A stretch of 64,000 nucleotides of DNA from Pseudidiomarina homiensis (GCF_003987225.1 NZ_PIPX01000001.1:1736001-1800000); one strand, 5' to 3'. Positions 46,222-54,545 are shown, numbered from the stretch's first letter. Numbers and translations: made by a program. The notes: a model not told the origin generated them from the letters alone.

Positions 46222-47011
46222 TGGCCCCCCTAACGATCAGCGACGACACTTTGATGCCATGGGCGTTGATCAACCGTTCTCGAAACGCTTCACTCGCAGC
46301 TTTTAGTTTGTCGCGCCACTCTTCGTCGCACTGCAACTCAATGCTAAGTTGAGCGTCTTGCATGCGCAAACGCGCCCGCAAGGTGCCAAGAATTGGGAAA
46401 GTGATGCGCAACTCTGTTGTCCAGTCATTCGTTTCATCATGCTCTTGGGGCTGCGCTTGCTCTTGCTGCCAGCGCTTTAACAAGGGATGAACGTCCGGTT
46501 GGATAACGCCAAACAACTGAATGTCCGGACTCACATCAAACTCGAAGCGAACCACGCCAGAGCTTATCATCTCAAGCTGCTGCGAAGCGATCTTTATTTG
46601 TTGATTTTGCGCAAGATTTTGAGGTTGTTGACGAACCACCTCGAAAGGCACTTTATTTTTAACCCACTGGCTTAAAAAAGCTTCGTAAAATAATCCAGAA
46701 TTACGCGTCAATGATGCTAATCGGTCAGCTAGCGATGCAACACTTAAAACATGGCTGCTAGGAAAGATAGGCTGATTTGCCGTTGGCCGAATGGCTCGGC
46801 CAGGGGTTTGCGATGGCAGTTTTTGTTGTAAACCTTCAATAATCTGTAATAACCGAGAAAACTGCTGTCCAGCTTGACTAAATTCTGTCGTACTCGCGGT
46901 AGCTTGCGCTGGCACCACCGGAGGTGCACCACGAGGTAGAAGGTCCATTGTCGCTTTTTGCTTGGCGACTTGATGGACCAATGTATCCAATAAAGGCGTT
47001 ATGCTGCTCAA
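46208..47011 (-). CDS. FliK-like (Flg_hook domain) protein
   Basis: The 267-residue protein has a Gln/Ala-rich N-terminal half and a C-terminal region (about 190-267: TELRITFPILGTLRARLRMQ, LSIELQCDEEW, LINAHGIKVSSLIV) that resembles the Flg_hook substrate-switch domain of FliK. A full FliK lies at 60385. Pairing of this gene with flhX suggests a second hook-length/export-switch pair. It overlaps fliT by four bases and flhX by 14. The FliK assignment is a judgement from the pattern. Confidence 0.6.
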   Translation of the reverse strand: MSSITPLLDTLVHQVAKQKATMDLLPRGAPPVVPAQATASTTEFSQAGQQFSRLLQIIEGLQQKLPSQTPGRAIRPTANQPIFPSSHVLSVASLADRLASLTRNSGLFYEAFLSQWVKNKVPFEVVRQQPQNLAQNQQIKIASQQLEMISSGVVRFEFDVSPDIQLFGVIQPDVHPLLKRWQQEQAQPQEHDETNDWTTELRITFPILGTLRARLRMQDAQLSIELQCDEEWRDKLKAASEAFRERLINAHGIKVSSLIVRGANERT

Positions 47012-47310
47012 TTGCGATAACTATGCTCAAGTTGCTGCTTTTTTTGCATACTTAACAAAGTCTCTTCTAACTTGGCACGCCGTTCAATCAGACGCTCACG
47101 GATCTCGCGATCCTGGTCCATGATGGTATGCAACAAGGTCATTTTTTGCAGCTTTTGTTCATCGGAAAGTTCAACGCCGCTCTCAGCGTAGCTTAAACGT
47201 TCCACTTCACGCACGTATTCGACTTCCGTTTCAATCAGCGTATCCCAGTCGCCGTTACGAACACTATCGAGCATTTTGTTCGAGTGTTCCAATAGGGCTT
47301 GATAGGACAT
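47008..47310 (-). CDS. fliT: Flagellar export chaperone FliT
   Basis: FliT escorts the filament cap FliD and in enterics also inhibits FlhDC. The 100-residue helical protein (MSYQALLEHSNKMLDSVRNG, then DWDTLIETEVEYVREVERL) has the FliT helix pattern. I start at ATG 47308-47310, which has a strong GGAGGT five bases upstream. The frame is open a further 19 codons to a GTG without a ribosome site. Confidence 0.85.
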   Translation of the reverse strand: MSYQALLEHSNKMLDSVRNGDWDTLIETEVEYVREVERLSYAESGVELSDEQKLQKMTLLHTIMDQDREIRERLIERRAKLEETLLSMQKKQQLEHSYRN

Positions 47311-47373
47311 AAGCACCTCCGTTGGAGTTATCGATTCCTTTGGTTTAAGTTTTGGTTGCGTAACCACAATAAT

Positions 47374-47772
47374 CTAGGCCTCTGCAGCCTCAGTAGCGAT
47401 TTCCTTCCAGGCGCCCGCTAACTGCGACAAAATCGTCTCAGCGGTGTCGAGCTTACTCGCATCATTACGCAAGTTCGCTTGCACTAACAGCTCGCCAACA
47501 TACAAATAAAGTGACTCGAGTCGCTCGGCAACCTCACCACCTTTATCCTTATCGACCGCCGCTAACAAACCCTGATTGACGATATCGAGAGCCTTGCCTA
47601 TCGCTTCACCTTTAGCCGAAATTTGCTTTTGCTCAAGATGAACACGCGCCGTCTTAATCTGGCGCAAACAGTTTTCAAATAGCAACTCAATCAGCTTATG
47701 TGGACTCGCACTCAATACATGGCTTTCCACATTAACCCGTCCGTAAGCTGCTGCTCCTCGCATTCCGTACAT
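47374..47772 (-). CDS. fliS: Flagellin export chaperone FliS
   Basis: FliS binds the C-terminus of flagellin and keeps it unfolded until export. The 132-residue four-helix protein has AAAYGRVNVESHVLSASPHK, LIELLFENCLRQIKTA and SLYLYVGELLVQANL, all typical. It lies 15 bases after fliD and is expressed from the fliD FliA promoter. Two flagellins in this window are the likely clients. Confidence 0.96.
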   Translation of the reverse strand: MYGMRGAAAYGRVNVESHVLSASPHKLIELLFENCLRQIKTARVHLEQKQISAKGEAIGKALDIVNQGLLAAVDKDKGGEVAERLESLYLYVGELLVQANLRNDASKLDTAETILSQLAGAWKEIATEAAEA

Positions 47773-47787
47773 CTCTATTCTCCCTTA

Positions 47788-49146
47788 CTATTTACGGCCT
47801 AACTGCGCGTTCATGACATCAAATTGCTGCGTCAGATAAGCGCTGGTGGAGTTCATGTTGGCGATCATGCTATCGAGCTTGGCAAACTGCGTACGATAAC
47901 GTTCGACCGTTCGGGCAATCGCAACCTCTTCACGTTCAATGCGTTCATCAATTCGCGTAATCGCACTTTTCATGCCTTCAGTGCTTGTTGCAATCAAGCC
48001 ATTTTCGTCCAGCAATCGATCAATAACGCCCTTTGACTGTGCACTAAAGCCTTCGTTAACGTCGCTCCCGGCGAAGAAGCTCTGGAGGTCTTGTAACTGA
48101 TCTGAAGTGACTGTTTTCAACTGCTCGCTGTCGACTTTTAACGAGCCGTCAAGCTCACGCGAAATACCTAAGTCAGACAAAAACGTGAATGCCGAACCTT
48201 CAACGACCGTTTCACTGAACATTGAGCGCAATTCCGATTGCACCATGCGTAAACTGCTATCCCCTAGCAAACGACCGCCGACTTGTGTCTCAGGGTTGTA
48301 ATCCCCTAAATCACGCACAGTGCTATTTAAACTGTTATAAGCCTTAACGAAATCGTTGACTGACTTTTCAATCGCGGCGTTGTCACGAGTAACCGTAATC
48401 ACCGCAGTCTCGTTTTCTTTCGCAAGATTAAGCGTTAAACCTGCGATCGCTTCGTCAACTTGGTTCGACGCACTTTGCATGGTCAAACCGTTAACGCTGA
48501 ACTGAGCATTTGCGGCAAGTTGTTCAGTGGCTGCATCTTTACTGAGTTCACCACCCATGCCGATAAAGGTTAAACTCTGTACACCAGCGTCGACGCCGGT
48601 CTTTGCTGAATTCAACACCAAACGATAAGGGTTCGCTGCGTCACCATCGTTTACAATACTGGCAACCACATCTGTTTGTGCGCTGTTGATGGCATCCCGA
48701 ACATCTTCTAACGATGAGGCATCAGCGCCAATAGCAACCGAGTGAGCAGTACCATCGGCGAGGGTAAAATCGACACTGCCAGCACCTAAATCACGAGCTT
48801 TATCGTCCAAGCCTAACGTTGCCACGCTGTAAGACTTGGCAAGACTGGTAACGGACACGTTATAACTACCAGGTACCGCCGACGAGTTGGCCGCAGCCGT
48901 TACAGCATCGCCTGTGACGTTACTTTTCACTGCCGCAAAGGTCTCAGCTTTGCCTAACGAACCCAGCGCCGTCTGAAACTGCGCCAACGCACCCTCAAGT
49001 TTGCCATACGCAGAGATGCGCGCTTGGTAGCTCGCTTTTTGTTGCGCCAACGGTTGCAGTCGCTGCCGCTCCGCCGATTCGAGTTGGCTGAGCAAGCCAT
49101 TTAAGTCAAGGCCGGAGCCTACACCTAACGCTGCTATTGATGCCAT
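47788..49146 (-). CDS. fliD: Flagellar filament cap protein FliD
   Basis: FliD forms the cap under which flagellin assembles. The 452-residue protein has the FliD_N part (GVGSGLDLNGLLSQLESAE) and FliD_C part, with C-terminal heptads ending SAYLTQQFDVMNAQLGRK. I start at ATG 49144-49146 with GAGGTG seven bases upstream; the TTG two codons earlier is less likely. A 9-bp inverted repeat and a FliA promoter lie upstream. Confidence 0.96.
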   Translation of the reverse strand: MASIAALGVGSGLDLNGLLSQLESAERQRLQPLAQQKASYQARISAYGKLEGALAQFQTALGSLGKAETFAAVKSNVTGDAVTAAANSSAVPGSYNVSVTSLAKSYSVATLGLDDKARDLGAGSVDFTLADGTAHSVAIGADASSLEDVRDAINSAQTDVVASIVNDGDAANPYRLVLNSAKTGVDAGVQSLTFIGMGGELSKDAATEQLAANAQFSVNGLTMQSASNQVDEAIAGLTLNLAKENETAVITVTRDNAAIEKSVNDFVKAYNSLNSTVRDLGDYNPETQVGGRLLGDSSLRMVQSELRSMFSETVVEGSAFTFLSDLGISRELDGSLKVDSEQLKTVTSDQLQDLQSFFAGSDVNEGFSAQSKGVIDRLLDENGLIATSTEGMKSAITRIDERIEREEVAIARTVERYRTQFAKLDSMIANMNSTSAYLTQQFDVMNAQLGRK

Positions 49147-49204
49147 AATCAAACACCTCTTCTATCGTGTCAGGCCAGTGTGCCTGAAACTTTGCCACCC
49201 AAAG

Positions 49205-49227
49205 CTTATAAAAAAGCCTTTTATAAG
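49205..49227. repeat. Perfect 9-bp inverted repeat in the fliD leader
   Basis: CTTATAAAA (49205-49213), AAGCC, TTTTATAAG (49219-49227). It lies between the FliA promoter and the fliD ATG, within the 5' untranslated RNA. The stem is A/T-rich, so a weak RNA hairpin or a protein-binding dyad are both possible. A T-run is present on the minus strand but inside the hairpin, not after it, so it is not a standard terminator. Confidence 0.7.
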
Positions 49228-49241
49228 GGCCATTTTCACTT

Positions 49242-49268
49242 TTATCGACACCTTAAAGAAAAACTTTA
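49242..49268 (-). promoter_or_regulatory. FliA (sigma-28) promoter of fliDST
   Basis: On the minus strand a perfect TAAAGTTT (49268-49261), an 11-base spacer and GTCGATAA (49249-49242), one mismatch from consensus. It overlaps the last codon of the upstream PilZ/HD-GYP gene. Confidence 0.9.
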
Positions 49269-50969
49269 GTCATCGACGACTAAGACATCTCGAATACTGC
49301 CCAGCTCTCTTAATTTACTGCCTTGAATCAATTCGCCAAGTTTATGATCGGGATGATTCTTGTGTGGTGTTAAGCGCAAACGTTCGACACGGTTGTGCCG
49401 ATCAAGCCCAACGACCCAAGCCAGGACGCCACCTTCAAACTTCAATAAGCTCCCTATCGGTAGCCGCCCAAATCGATTTAAGTAACGCTCTATCCATATA
49501 GGGTCATAACGCCCACTCACCGCTTGGAGCTGAGCAAGCGCACTAATGGCATGTACCGCAGCCCGATCGGGGCGACTGCGCTGCATCGCATCCATAGCGT
49601 CAACAACCATCGCCGCCCGCGCCAACTGGCCTATCGCCTCACCCTTAAGATGCTGTGGATAGCCACTGCCATCCAAGCGCTCGTTCACCTGCCCTATCAC
49701 ATTGTCGCGAATCGCCGGCGCCAACCATTTGATCTTCTTCGCTGCATCGAGCACCTGCGGCACATGGTCTTGCATATCAAGGTACATCGGCCTGCTCAAC
49801 GTCGTTGCACGCCAGATGTCTTGATTGATGACCCCCTTACCTAAGTCATGTACCATCGCTGCCGCAGTAGCAGCTTTGAGCACCGTATGCGGAACCTTCA
49901 TGCTGTACAGTAAATCACCTAAACGTGCCGCTACCGCGATACCGTGTTGCACCCAGCGCGATTCGCGGTACAAACAATGCAAGGCGAACAATACGCCCTC
50001 TCGGTCTTCTTTTAATAAATCTAATAGATGATCGGTTTGTACCGATAACTGATAGGGGTCAAACACACCTTCTTGTTTGAGCAAAATCATCTGACTATCA
50101 AGATAGCCGGCAATGGTCGCCAAACGCTTTGCGGTGGGCGTGGGGTAATCGTGACTACGTCGCCGACCCAACTTCGTTGTTTCCGGATCTTTGACACGAA
50201 ATAACTCTGATGGCGTGCGATTATCGCCACCACCAGCACTGCGGCTCGACTCCCGCTCAATTTCTTTAACGAAATTCCATAGCTCTTTGTGCAGTTCTTG
50301 ATCGACGTTTTGAAATTCGAAGCCGACCGCCAGTACTTTCCGATCATTATCAGTGCGCACATGGCGCACACCTGCCATCAGCTCAAGCGTTCGTCCATTT
50401 GGAAAATACAACTCAATAACCGTCGACTGATTCGGCAACACCTTGGAGGCGCCATCATAAATACTAAATTCAGCGAGACAGCCATCGGCAGATAAATCAC
50501 GCAAGTCACCTTGTAATTCGACGGTTTCATCACCTTCGTGATCTGAGCTGCGCAGATAAACGCCAACTTCCATGCCAACGCGCAAAGTGGCACGAAAGCT
50601 CGCACGACGCTGCTTCACTTCAATTTGTTCCGGCCAGTCGACCGTGCCAAACAAGCGTCCGTCTTTGCTCTCAAACCCTTTCACCTTCATCGGTTCGGTA
50701 CGAACAAAGCCACCAGAAGTATAACCAAACACGGTGAACTTTGCGCCAGCACGCAGGGCTGGTACTACATCTCTAATAGCCGTGAACTCAAACACTAAGT
50801 GCACATCAGTTTCTTCATCTGCGACGACCAGCGGATGCTCTTCCGTATTGCCACTCTCCAATCGCAACGCCGCCACACCAGGTTGCCCTAGCGCCTCAAG
50901 GTAGGTTGCCATCTGTAGTCCGTTGCTTATGGTTGTAAACTCGTCAGAGCCTTTTACCGCATTGTTCAC
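49266..50969 (-). CDS. PilZ / HD-GYP fusion protein (c-di-GMP receptor and degenerate phosphodiesterase)
   Basis: The 567-residue soluble protein joins three parts. Residues about 20-115 look like a YcgR-type N-terminal domain. Residues about 118-235 are a PilZ domain with both c-di-GMP motifs: RxxxR (R122-R126) and DLSADG (158-163). Residues about 280-500 are HD-GYP-like, with VHDLGK (H374, D375), H402 and NERLDGSGYP (429-438). In HD-GYP enzymes this last motif begins HHE; here the two His are Val428 and Asn429, so hydrolysis may be lost. The start is a GTG at 50967-50969 with AAGGA about seven bases upstream. A FliA promoter drives it, back to back with flagellin. A role in c-di-GMP control of motility is inferred. 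Confidence 0.85.
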   Translation of the reverse strand: MNNAVKGSDEFTTISNGLQMATYLEALGQPGVAALRLESGNTEEHPLVVADEETDVHLVFEFTAIRDVVPALRAGAKFTVFGYTSGGFVRTEPMKVKGFESKDGRLFGTVDWPEQIEVKQRRASFRATLRVGMEVGVYLRSSDHEGDETVELQGDLRDLSADGCLAEFSIYDGASKVLPNQSTVIELYFPNGRTLELMAGVRHVRTDNDRKVLAVGFEFQNVDQELHKELWNFVKEIERESSRSAGGGDNRTPSELFRVKDPETTKLGRRRSHDYPTPTAKRLATIAGYLDSQMILLKQEGVFDPYQLSVQTDHLLDLLKEDREGVLFALHCLYRESRWVQHGIAVAARLGDLLYSMKVPHTVLKAATAAAMVHDLGKGVINQDIWRATTLSRPMYLDMQDHVPQVLDAAKKIKWLAPAIRDNVIGQVNERLDGSGYPQHLKGEAIGQLARAAMVVDAMDAMQRSRPDRAAVHAISALAQLQAVSGRYDPIWIERYLNRFGRLPIGSLLKFEGGVLAWVVGLDRHNRVERLRLTPHKNHPDHKLGELIQGSKLRELGSIRDVLVVDD

Positions 50970-51020
50970 CCAAGAGTCCTTATTCGCACATTGTTTATCC
51001 GAAGGGTTGTTTAGCTTTAG

Positions 51021-51047
51021 TTATCGTCAACTCTTCGCAGTTCTTTA
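51021..51047 (-). promoter_or_regulatory. FliA (sigma-28) promoter of the PilZ/HD-GYP gene
   Basis: On the minus strand TAAAGAAC (51047-51040), an 11-base spacer and GACGATAA (51028-51021). The predicted start is near 51014, about 45 bases before the GTG start. It is divergent from the flagellin promoter 46 bases away. Confidence 0.75.
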
Positions 51048-51092
51048 GCACCATTGTGCAACACGCCGCAAAAATTTTTTTGTAAATTGTTC

Positions 51093-51119
51093 TAAAGGTT
51101 TTTTTCCAGCCACCGATAA
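51093..51119 (+). promoter_or_regulatory. FliA (sigma-28) promoter of fliC1
   Basis: TAAAGGTT (51093-51100), an 11-base spacer and ACCGATAA (51112-51119), with T-rich sequence around the -35. The predicted start is near 51126, about 50 bases before the flagellin ATG. Confidence 0.9.
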
Positions 51120-51177
51120 CCCCTGTGACGGCAGGCCAAACTTGGCGGCCAAATTTGGAAACAGAAGGAATAAGACT

Positions 51178-52290
51178 ATGTCAGTAATCAATACCAACAT
51201 CACCTCGCTGATTGGTCAGCAAAACCTGATGAAGTCGCAATCTGCATTGCAAACTTCTATGGAACGTCTGTCTTCAGGCCTGCGTATCAACAGCGCTAAA
51301 GACGACGCAGCTGGTCAAGCTATCGCGAACCGTATGTCAGCTCAAATCACCGGCTTGTCACAAGCACAGCGTAACGCTAACGACGGTATCTCTGTCGCGC
51401 AAACCGCTGAAGGTGCTTTGAACCAGGTCAACGACAACTTACAGCGTATCCGTGAGCTGAGCGTTCAGGCCGAAAACGGCACTAACTCACAAGACGACTT
51501 AGATTCAATCCAAGCTGAAATCACTCAGCGTCTTGGTGAAATCGACCGTATCTCTAAAGAAACCAGCTTTAACGGCGTGAAAGTTCTTGCGACCGATCAA
51601 GCGCTTTCGATTCAAGTAGGTGCCAACGACGGTGAGAAAATCGACGTAAACCTTAAAGAAATCAGTGCACAAACGTTAAACATGGACACCTTTAACGTGA
51701 ATGGCGTTGATGCAACAGGCCTTACCGCTCTTGCAACCGGCGATTTTGTCGACGGTGATGGTGACGATGTCCCTGCTGGTAACTTAACTTTAACAGACGG
51801 CGGCGCAGGTACGGCTTTCACAGCAACAGGTCTATCTCAAGATGAGAGTGGTAACTGGTATGTTTCAGGTACCGATGTCGACGGCAACAATGCGTACATT
51901 GCTGTAGATTCATCAACATTTACGATTGGTGATGGAACCGCCGGCGCCGGAACTAACGACGGTACACTCACCGTAAACTTCGACTCAGATACTGCTACTA
52001 TCCTTGCTGAGCGCACAGCTTCTCCACTTGCGGCGACCGATTCAGCATTAAGCGAAGTTGATACTTTACGTTCAGACCTTGGTGCTATCCAAAACCGTTT
52101 CGAATCTGCTATCACTAACTTAGCAACCAACGAAACTAACTTGGCAGCAGCGCGTTCACGTATCGAAGACGCTGACTACGCGGTAGAAGTTGCGAACATG
52201 ACGCGTGCGCAGATTCTACAACAGGCGGGTACTTCGGTTCTTGCGCAAGCGAACCAGGTTCCACAATCAGTACTATCATTATTGGGTTAA
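51178..52290 (+). CDS. fliC: Flagellin (first copy)
   Basis: This is the filament subunit, 370 residues. The D0/D1 N-terminus (SVINTNITSLIGQQNLMKSQ, ERLSSGLRINSAKDDAAGQA) and C-terminus (RSRIEDADYAVEVANMTRAQ, VLAQANQVPQSVLSLLG) are canonical. The middle (about 175-285) is variable, Asp/Gly/Thr-rich. I start at ATG 51178 with AGAAGGA upstream; the open frame goes 12 codons further but is not flagellin. Codon use is strongly biased toward preferred codons, suggesting it is the major flagellin. A terminator follows. Confidence 0.97.
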   Translation: MSVINTNITSLIGQQNLMKSQSALQTSMERLSSGLRINSAKDDAAGQAIANRMSAQITGLSQAQRNANDGISVAQTAEGALNQVNDNLQRIRELSVQAENGTNSQDDLDSIQAEITQRLGEIDRISKETSFNGVKVLATDQALSIQVGANDGEKIDVNLKEISAQTLNMDTFNVNGVDATGLTALATGDFVDGDGDDVPAGNLTLTDGGAGTAFTATGLSQDESGNWYVSGTDVDGNNAYIAVDSSTFTIGDGTAGAGTNDGTLTVNFDSDTATILAERTASPLAATDSALSEVDTLRSDLGAIQNRFESAITNLATNETNLAAARSRIEDADYAVEVANMTRAQILQQAGTSVLAQANQVPQSVLSLLG

Positions 52291-52309
52291 CATCCTAATG
52301 ATATTTATA

Positions 52310-52338
52310 AAGGCGCTTCTACATGAAGCGCCTTTTTG
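52310..52338 (+). terminator. Terminator of fliC1
   Basis: AGGCGCTTC (52311-52319) pairs with GAAGCGCCT (52325-52333) around TACAT, followed by a TTTT run. It separates the two flagellin genes into independent transcripts. Confidence 0.92.
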
Positions 52339-52340
52339 CT

Positions 52341-52367
52341 TAAGTTATTACGGTCGGGAAGCGATAA
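52341..52367 (+). promoter_or_regulatory. FliA (sigma-28) promoter of fliC2
   Basis: TAAGTTAT (52341-52348), an 11-base spacer and AGCGATAA (52360-52367). It is a weaker match than that of fliC1 and begins three bases after the fliC1 terminator. The leader would be about 70 bases. Confidence 0.7.
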
Positions 52368-52444
52368 CTTAGGAATACGAATTTAAGAGTCCAGACTTTT
52401 ATAACAGCCGGCAGTAGCTAAGCCCATTTCTTAAGGAAACCCAA

Positions 52445-53638
52445 ATGTCCGTAATCAATACCAATATTACGTCGCTGATTGGGCAACAGAATTTACATAA
52501 ATCGCAGTCATCATTAACAACAGCTATGGAGCGTCTATCCTCGGGTTTACGTATAAATAGCGCAAAAGATGATGCTGCAGGCCAAGCAATTGCCAACCGC
52601 ATGTCAGCTCAAATAAGTGGACTCGCCCAAGCACAACGTAATGCCAACGACGGTATTTCAGCGGCACAAACCGCTGAAGGTGCGCTTAATCAGGTCAATG
52701 ACAATTTACAACGTATTCGCGAATTGAGTGTGCAATCCTTGAACGGCACTAACTCATCGGCGGACTTAGCCTCCATCCGTGCTGAAATAGATCAACGTTT
52801 AGACGAAATCAATCGCATTTCTAAACAAACCGAATTTAACGGTGTAAGAGTCTTGGCAAGCGATCAGCAGCTCAACATTCAAGTAGGAGCCAACGACGGT
52901 GAAGCCATTGCCATTGGCTTGAAGCAAGTCGACTCGCAAACGCTAAACCTTGACCGCATCGTCTTTAACGGCCCACAACTCGGTGATGATGGCGTAGGCA
53001 TGAACATTACAGATGCGCTAAAAGCAAAGTTTGGTAACGATACAACGTTATCATCTACTAGCGTTTCCTCCACCCCAACAGGCGCCGAATGGGCTACTTT
53101 GCTAGACCTAGAAAACACCGTGGTCGTTAACGACATCTATGCTATAGCCGACGACAAGGGTGACTTCTACATCGAAGACAATATTACGGTAACCGGTAAC
53201 GATATTGCGAAACTTGAGTCGATGGGATACGTCGACGAAGGAGGCGGTAACTTTAAAGTCTATACGCCGGCAAATTTTGACCGGACCACAGAGTCGGCAA
53301 CCAATTTAAATTTTATCTGGGAAGTTGGCGATTACACCAGTGCTGACGTAACGCCGGCGGCATCGGTAAATAGATTAAGTACAATTGACGAAGCGATCGC
53401 AAATGTCGATACGCTGCGTTCTGACTTAGGCGCTATACAGAACCGGTTTGAATCTGCAATCTCAAACCTACAAACCAATGAAACTAATTTATCCGCCGCC
53501 CGCTCGCGAATTGAAGACGCTGATTACGCGGTTGAAGTTGCCAATATGACACGCGCCCAGATTCTGCAACAAGCGGGCACATCGGTATTAGCTCAGGCCA
53601 ACCAGGTACCGCAATCAGTGCTATCTTTATTAGGGTAA
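52445..53638 (+). CDS. fliC: Flagellin (second copy)
   Basis: The second flagellin has 397 residues. Both ends are almost identical to fliC1 in protein (SVINTNITSLIGQQNL; ending VLAQANQVPQSVLSLLG) but differ widely in codon choice, using many less-preferred codons. The middle (about 175-320) is unrelated to that of fliC1. AAGGAAA is the ribosome site. Old duplication with divergence, or arrival of a second flagellin, would both explain this. It is probably a minor or conditional filament subunit. Confidence 0.96.
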   Translation: MSVINTNITSLIGQQNLHKSQSSLTTAMERLSSGLRINSAKDDAAGQAIANRMSAQISGLAQAQRNANDGISAAQTAEGALNQVNDNLQRIRELSVQSLNGTNSSADLASIRAEIDQRLDEINRISKQTEFNGVRVLASDQQLNIQVGANDGEAIAIGLKQVDSQTLNLDRIVFNGPQLGDDGVGMNITDALKAKFGNDTTLSSTSVSSTPTGAEWATLLDLENTVVVNDIYAIADDKGDFYIEDNITVTGNDIAKLESMGYVDEGGGNFKVYTPANFDRTTESATNLNFIWEVGDYTSADVTPAASVNRLSTIDEAIANVDTLRSDLGAIQNRFESAISNLQTNETNLSAARSRIEDADYAVEVANMTRAQILQQAGTSVLAQANQVPQSVLSLLG

Positions 53639-53707
53639 AGCCGCCCACCTAAGTCGTCTAGTTAACTCCCAGCGGAGTTTGATGTTAAAAACAATTAAGG
53701 TTGTATC

Positions 53708-54067
53708 ATGCCAGAACACACGACCATTACAGTTCGTAGCTTAGTAACCGAGCTTATGCCAAAGTTACGGACCATCGAACATGTCATTGAAAAGCGACTC
53801 GACGACTTAATTTGGAAAGCACCAACGCCGACGCGTAAGTTTCAGCTCGAAACCTTGAAAAATGAGTTTGAGCTTGAGTTGATGATGATCAAGATGAATA
53901 TGAAGCACTTACTAAAGCGCCATCAAAACGTCATTAATGTCGCTGATTTAGAACATGACGAAACTGTACTCGAGCTCGATGAGCGGGAACAAACAGCGGT
54001 AACTGCGGCTTGGAAACTCTACCAACGTGTCGACAAAATTGCTGCGCACTTCAATATTTCGCTTTAG
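53708..54067 (+). CDS. Unknown helical protein between fliC2 and flaG
   Basis: I do not recognise this 119-residue protein. It is predicted helical and charged, with no signal or membrane segment; likely helices include VRSLVTELMPKLRTIEHVIE, LETLKNEFELELMMIKMNMK and EQTAVTAAWKLYQRVDKI. It starts 70 bases after fliC2, without a FliA promoter of its own and with only a weak hairpin (AACTCC/GGAGTT, 53663-53678) between, so it probably shares the fliC2 transcript. Size and place suggest an export chaperone or filament-associated protein; that is inference. Confidence 0.75.
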   Translation: MPEHTTITVRSLVTELMPKLRTIEHVIEKRLDDLIWKAPTPTRKFQLETLKNEFELELMMIKMNMKHLLKRHQNVINVADLEHDETVLELDEREQTAVTAAWKLYQRVDKIAAHFNISL

Positions 54068-54090
54068 CTAACTATCTACATAACCGCAGC

Positions 54091-54117
54091 TAAAGTTTTG
54101 TTCAAACTTGCCGATAG
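54091..54117 (+). promoter_or_regulatory. FliA (sigma-28) promoter of flaG
   Basis: A perfect TAAAGTTT (54091-54098), an 11-base spacer and GCCGATAG (54110-54117), one mismatch in total. The start would be about 40 bases before the flaG ATG. Confidence 0.92.
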
Positions 54118-54163
54118 TCATCGTTAGAGACCCCAAACGAGGGGACAATTGCGGAGACAAATC

Positions 54164-54514
54164 ATGGCAAATCCCATTAATGACGCTACCACCCAAAATT
54201 GGCCTGCAACGCATGCGGCTGCAGAGCGCCAACGCTTGGATCGGGTATTACAACAACTCCCCGCTGTGCGCCAAAGTGAAGTTCAACGCGAGCTCAAGCG
54301 CGATGAGCTGGTGAAACCGGTACAACAAATCAATGAAGTAATGAACAATTACGGGATTCATTTTGAAATGAATGACGCCGTTGACCGCATAATCATTCAA
54401 GTGGTCAGCCGTGATTCAGGCGAAGTGATTCGGCAAATTCCATCAGAAGAGGTGCTACGCATTTCGCAGCACTTGTCAGAAATGTCTGGCTTACTGGTGC
54501 GCGAACAAGCTTAG
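54164..54514 (+). CDS. flaG: FlaG family protein
   Basis: The 116-residue protein has the FlaG domain in its second half: VKPVQQINEVMNNYGIHFEM, DRIIIQVV, SGEVIRQIPSEEVLRI. FlaG influences filament length and adhesion in several bacteria. I start at ATG 54164 with GGAGA six bases upstream; a TTG five codons earlier lies over that site. It is expressed from its own FliA promoter and is the last plus-strand gene before fliE on the other strand. Confidence 0.93.
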   Translation: MANPINDATTQNWPATHAAAERQRLDRVLQQLPAVRQSEVQRELKRDELVKPVQQINEVMNNYGIHFEMNDAVDRIIIQVVSRDSGEVIRQIPSEEVLRISQHLSEMSGLLVREQA

Positions 54515-54545
54515 TTCGCGCAGCTTATTTCTAGGATGAACAGAA

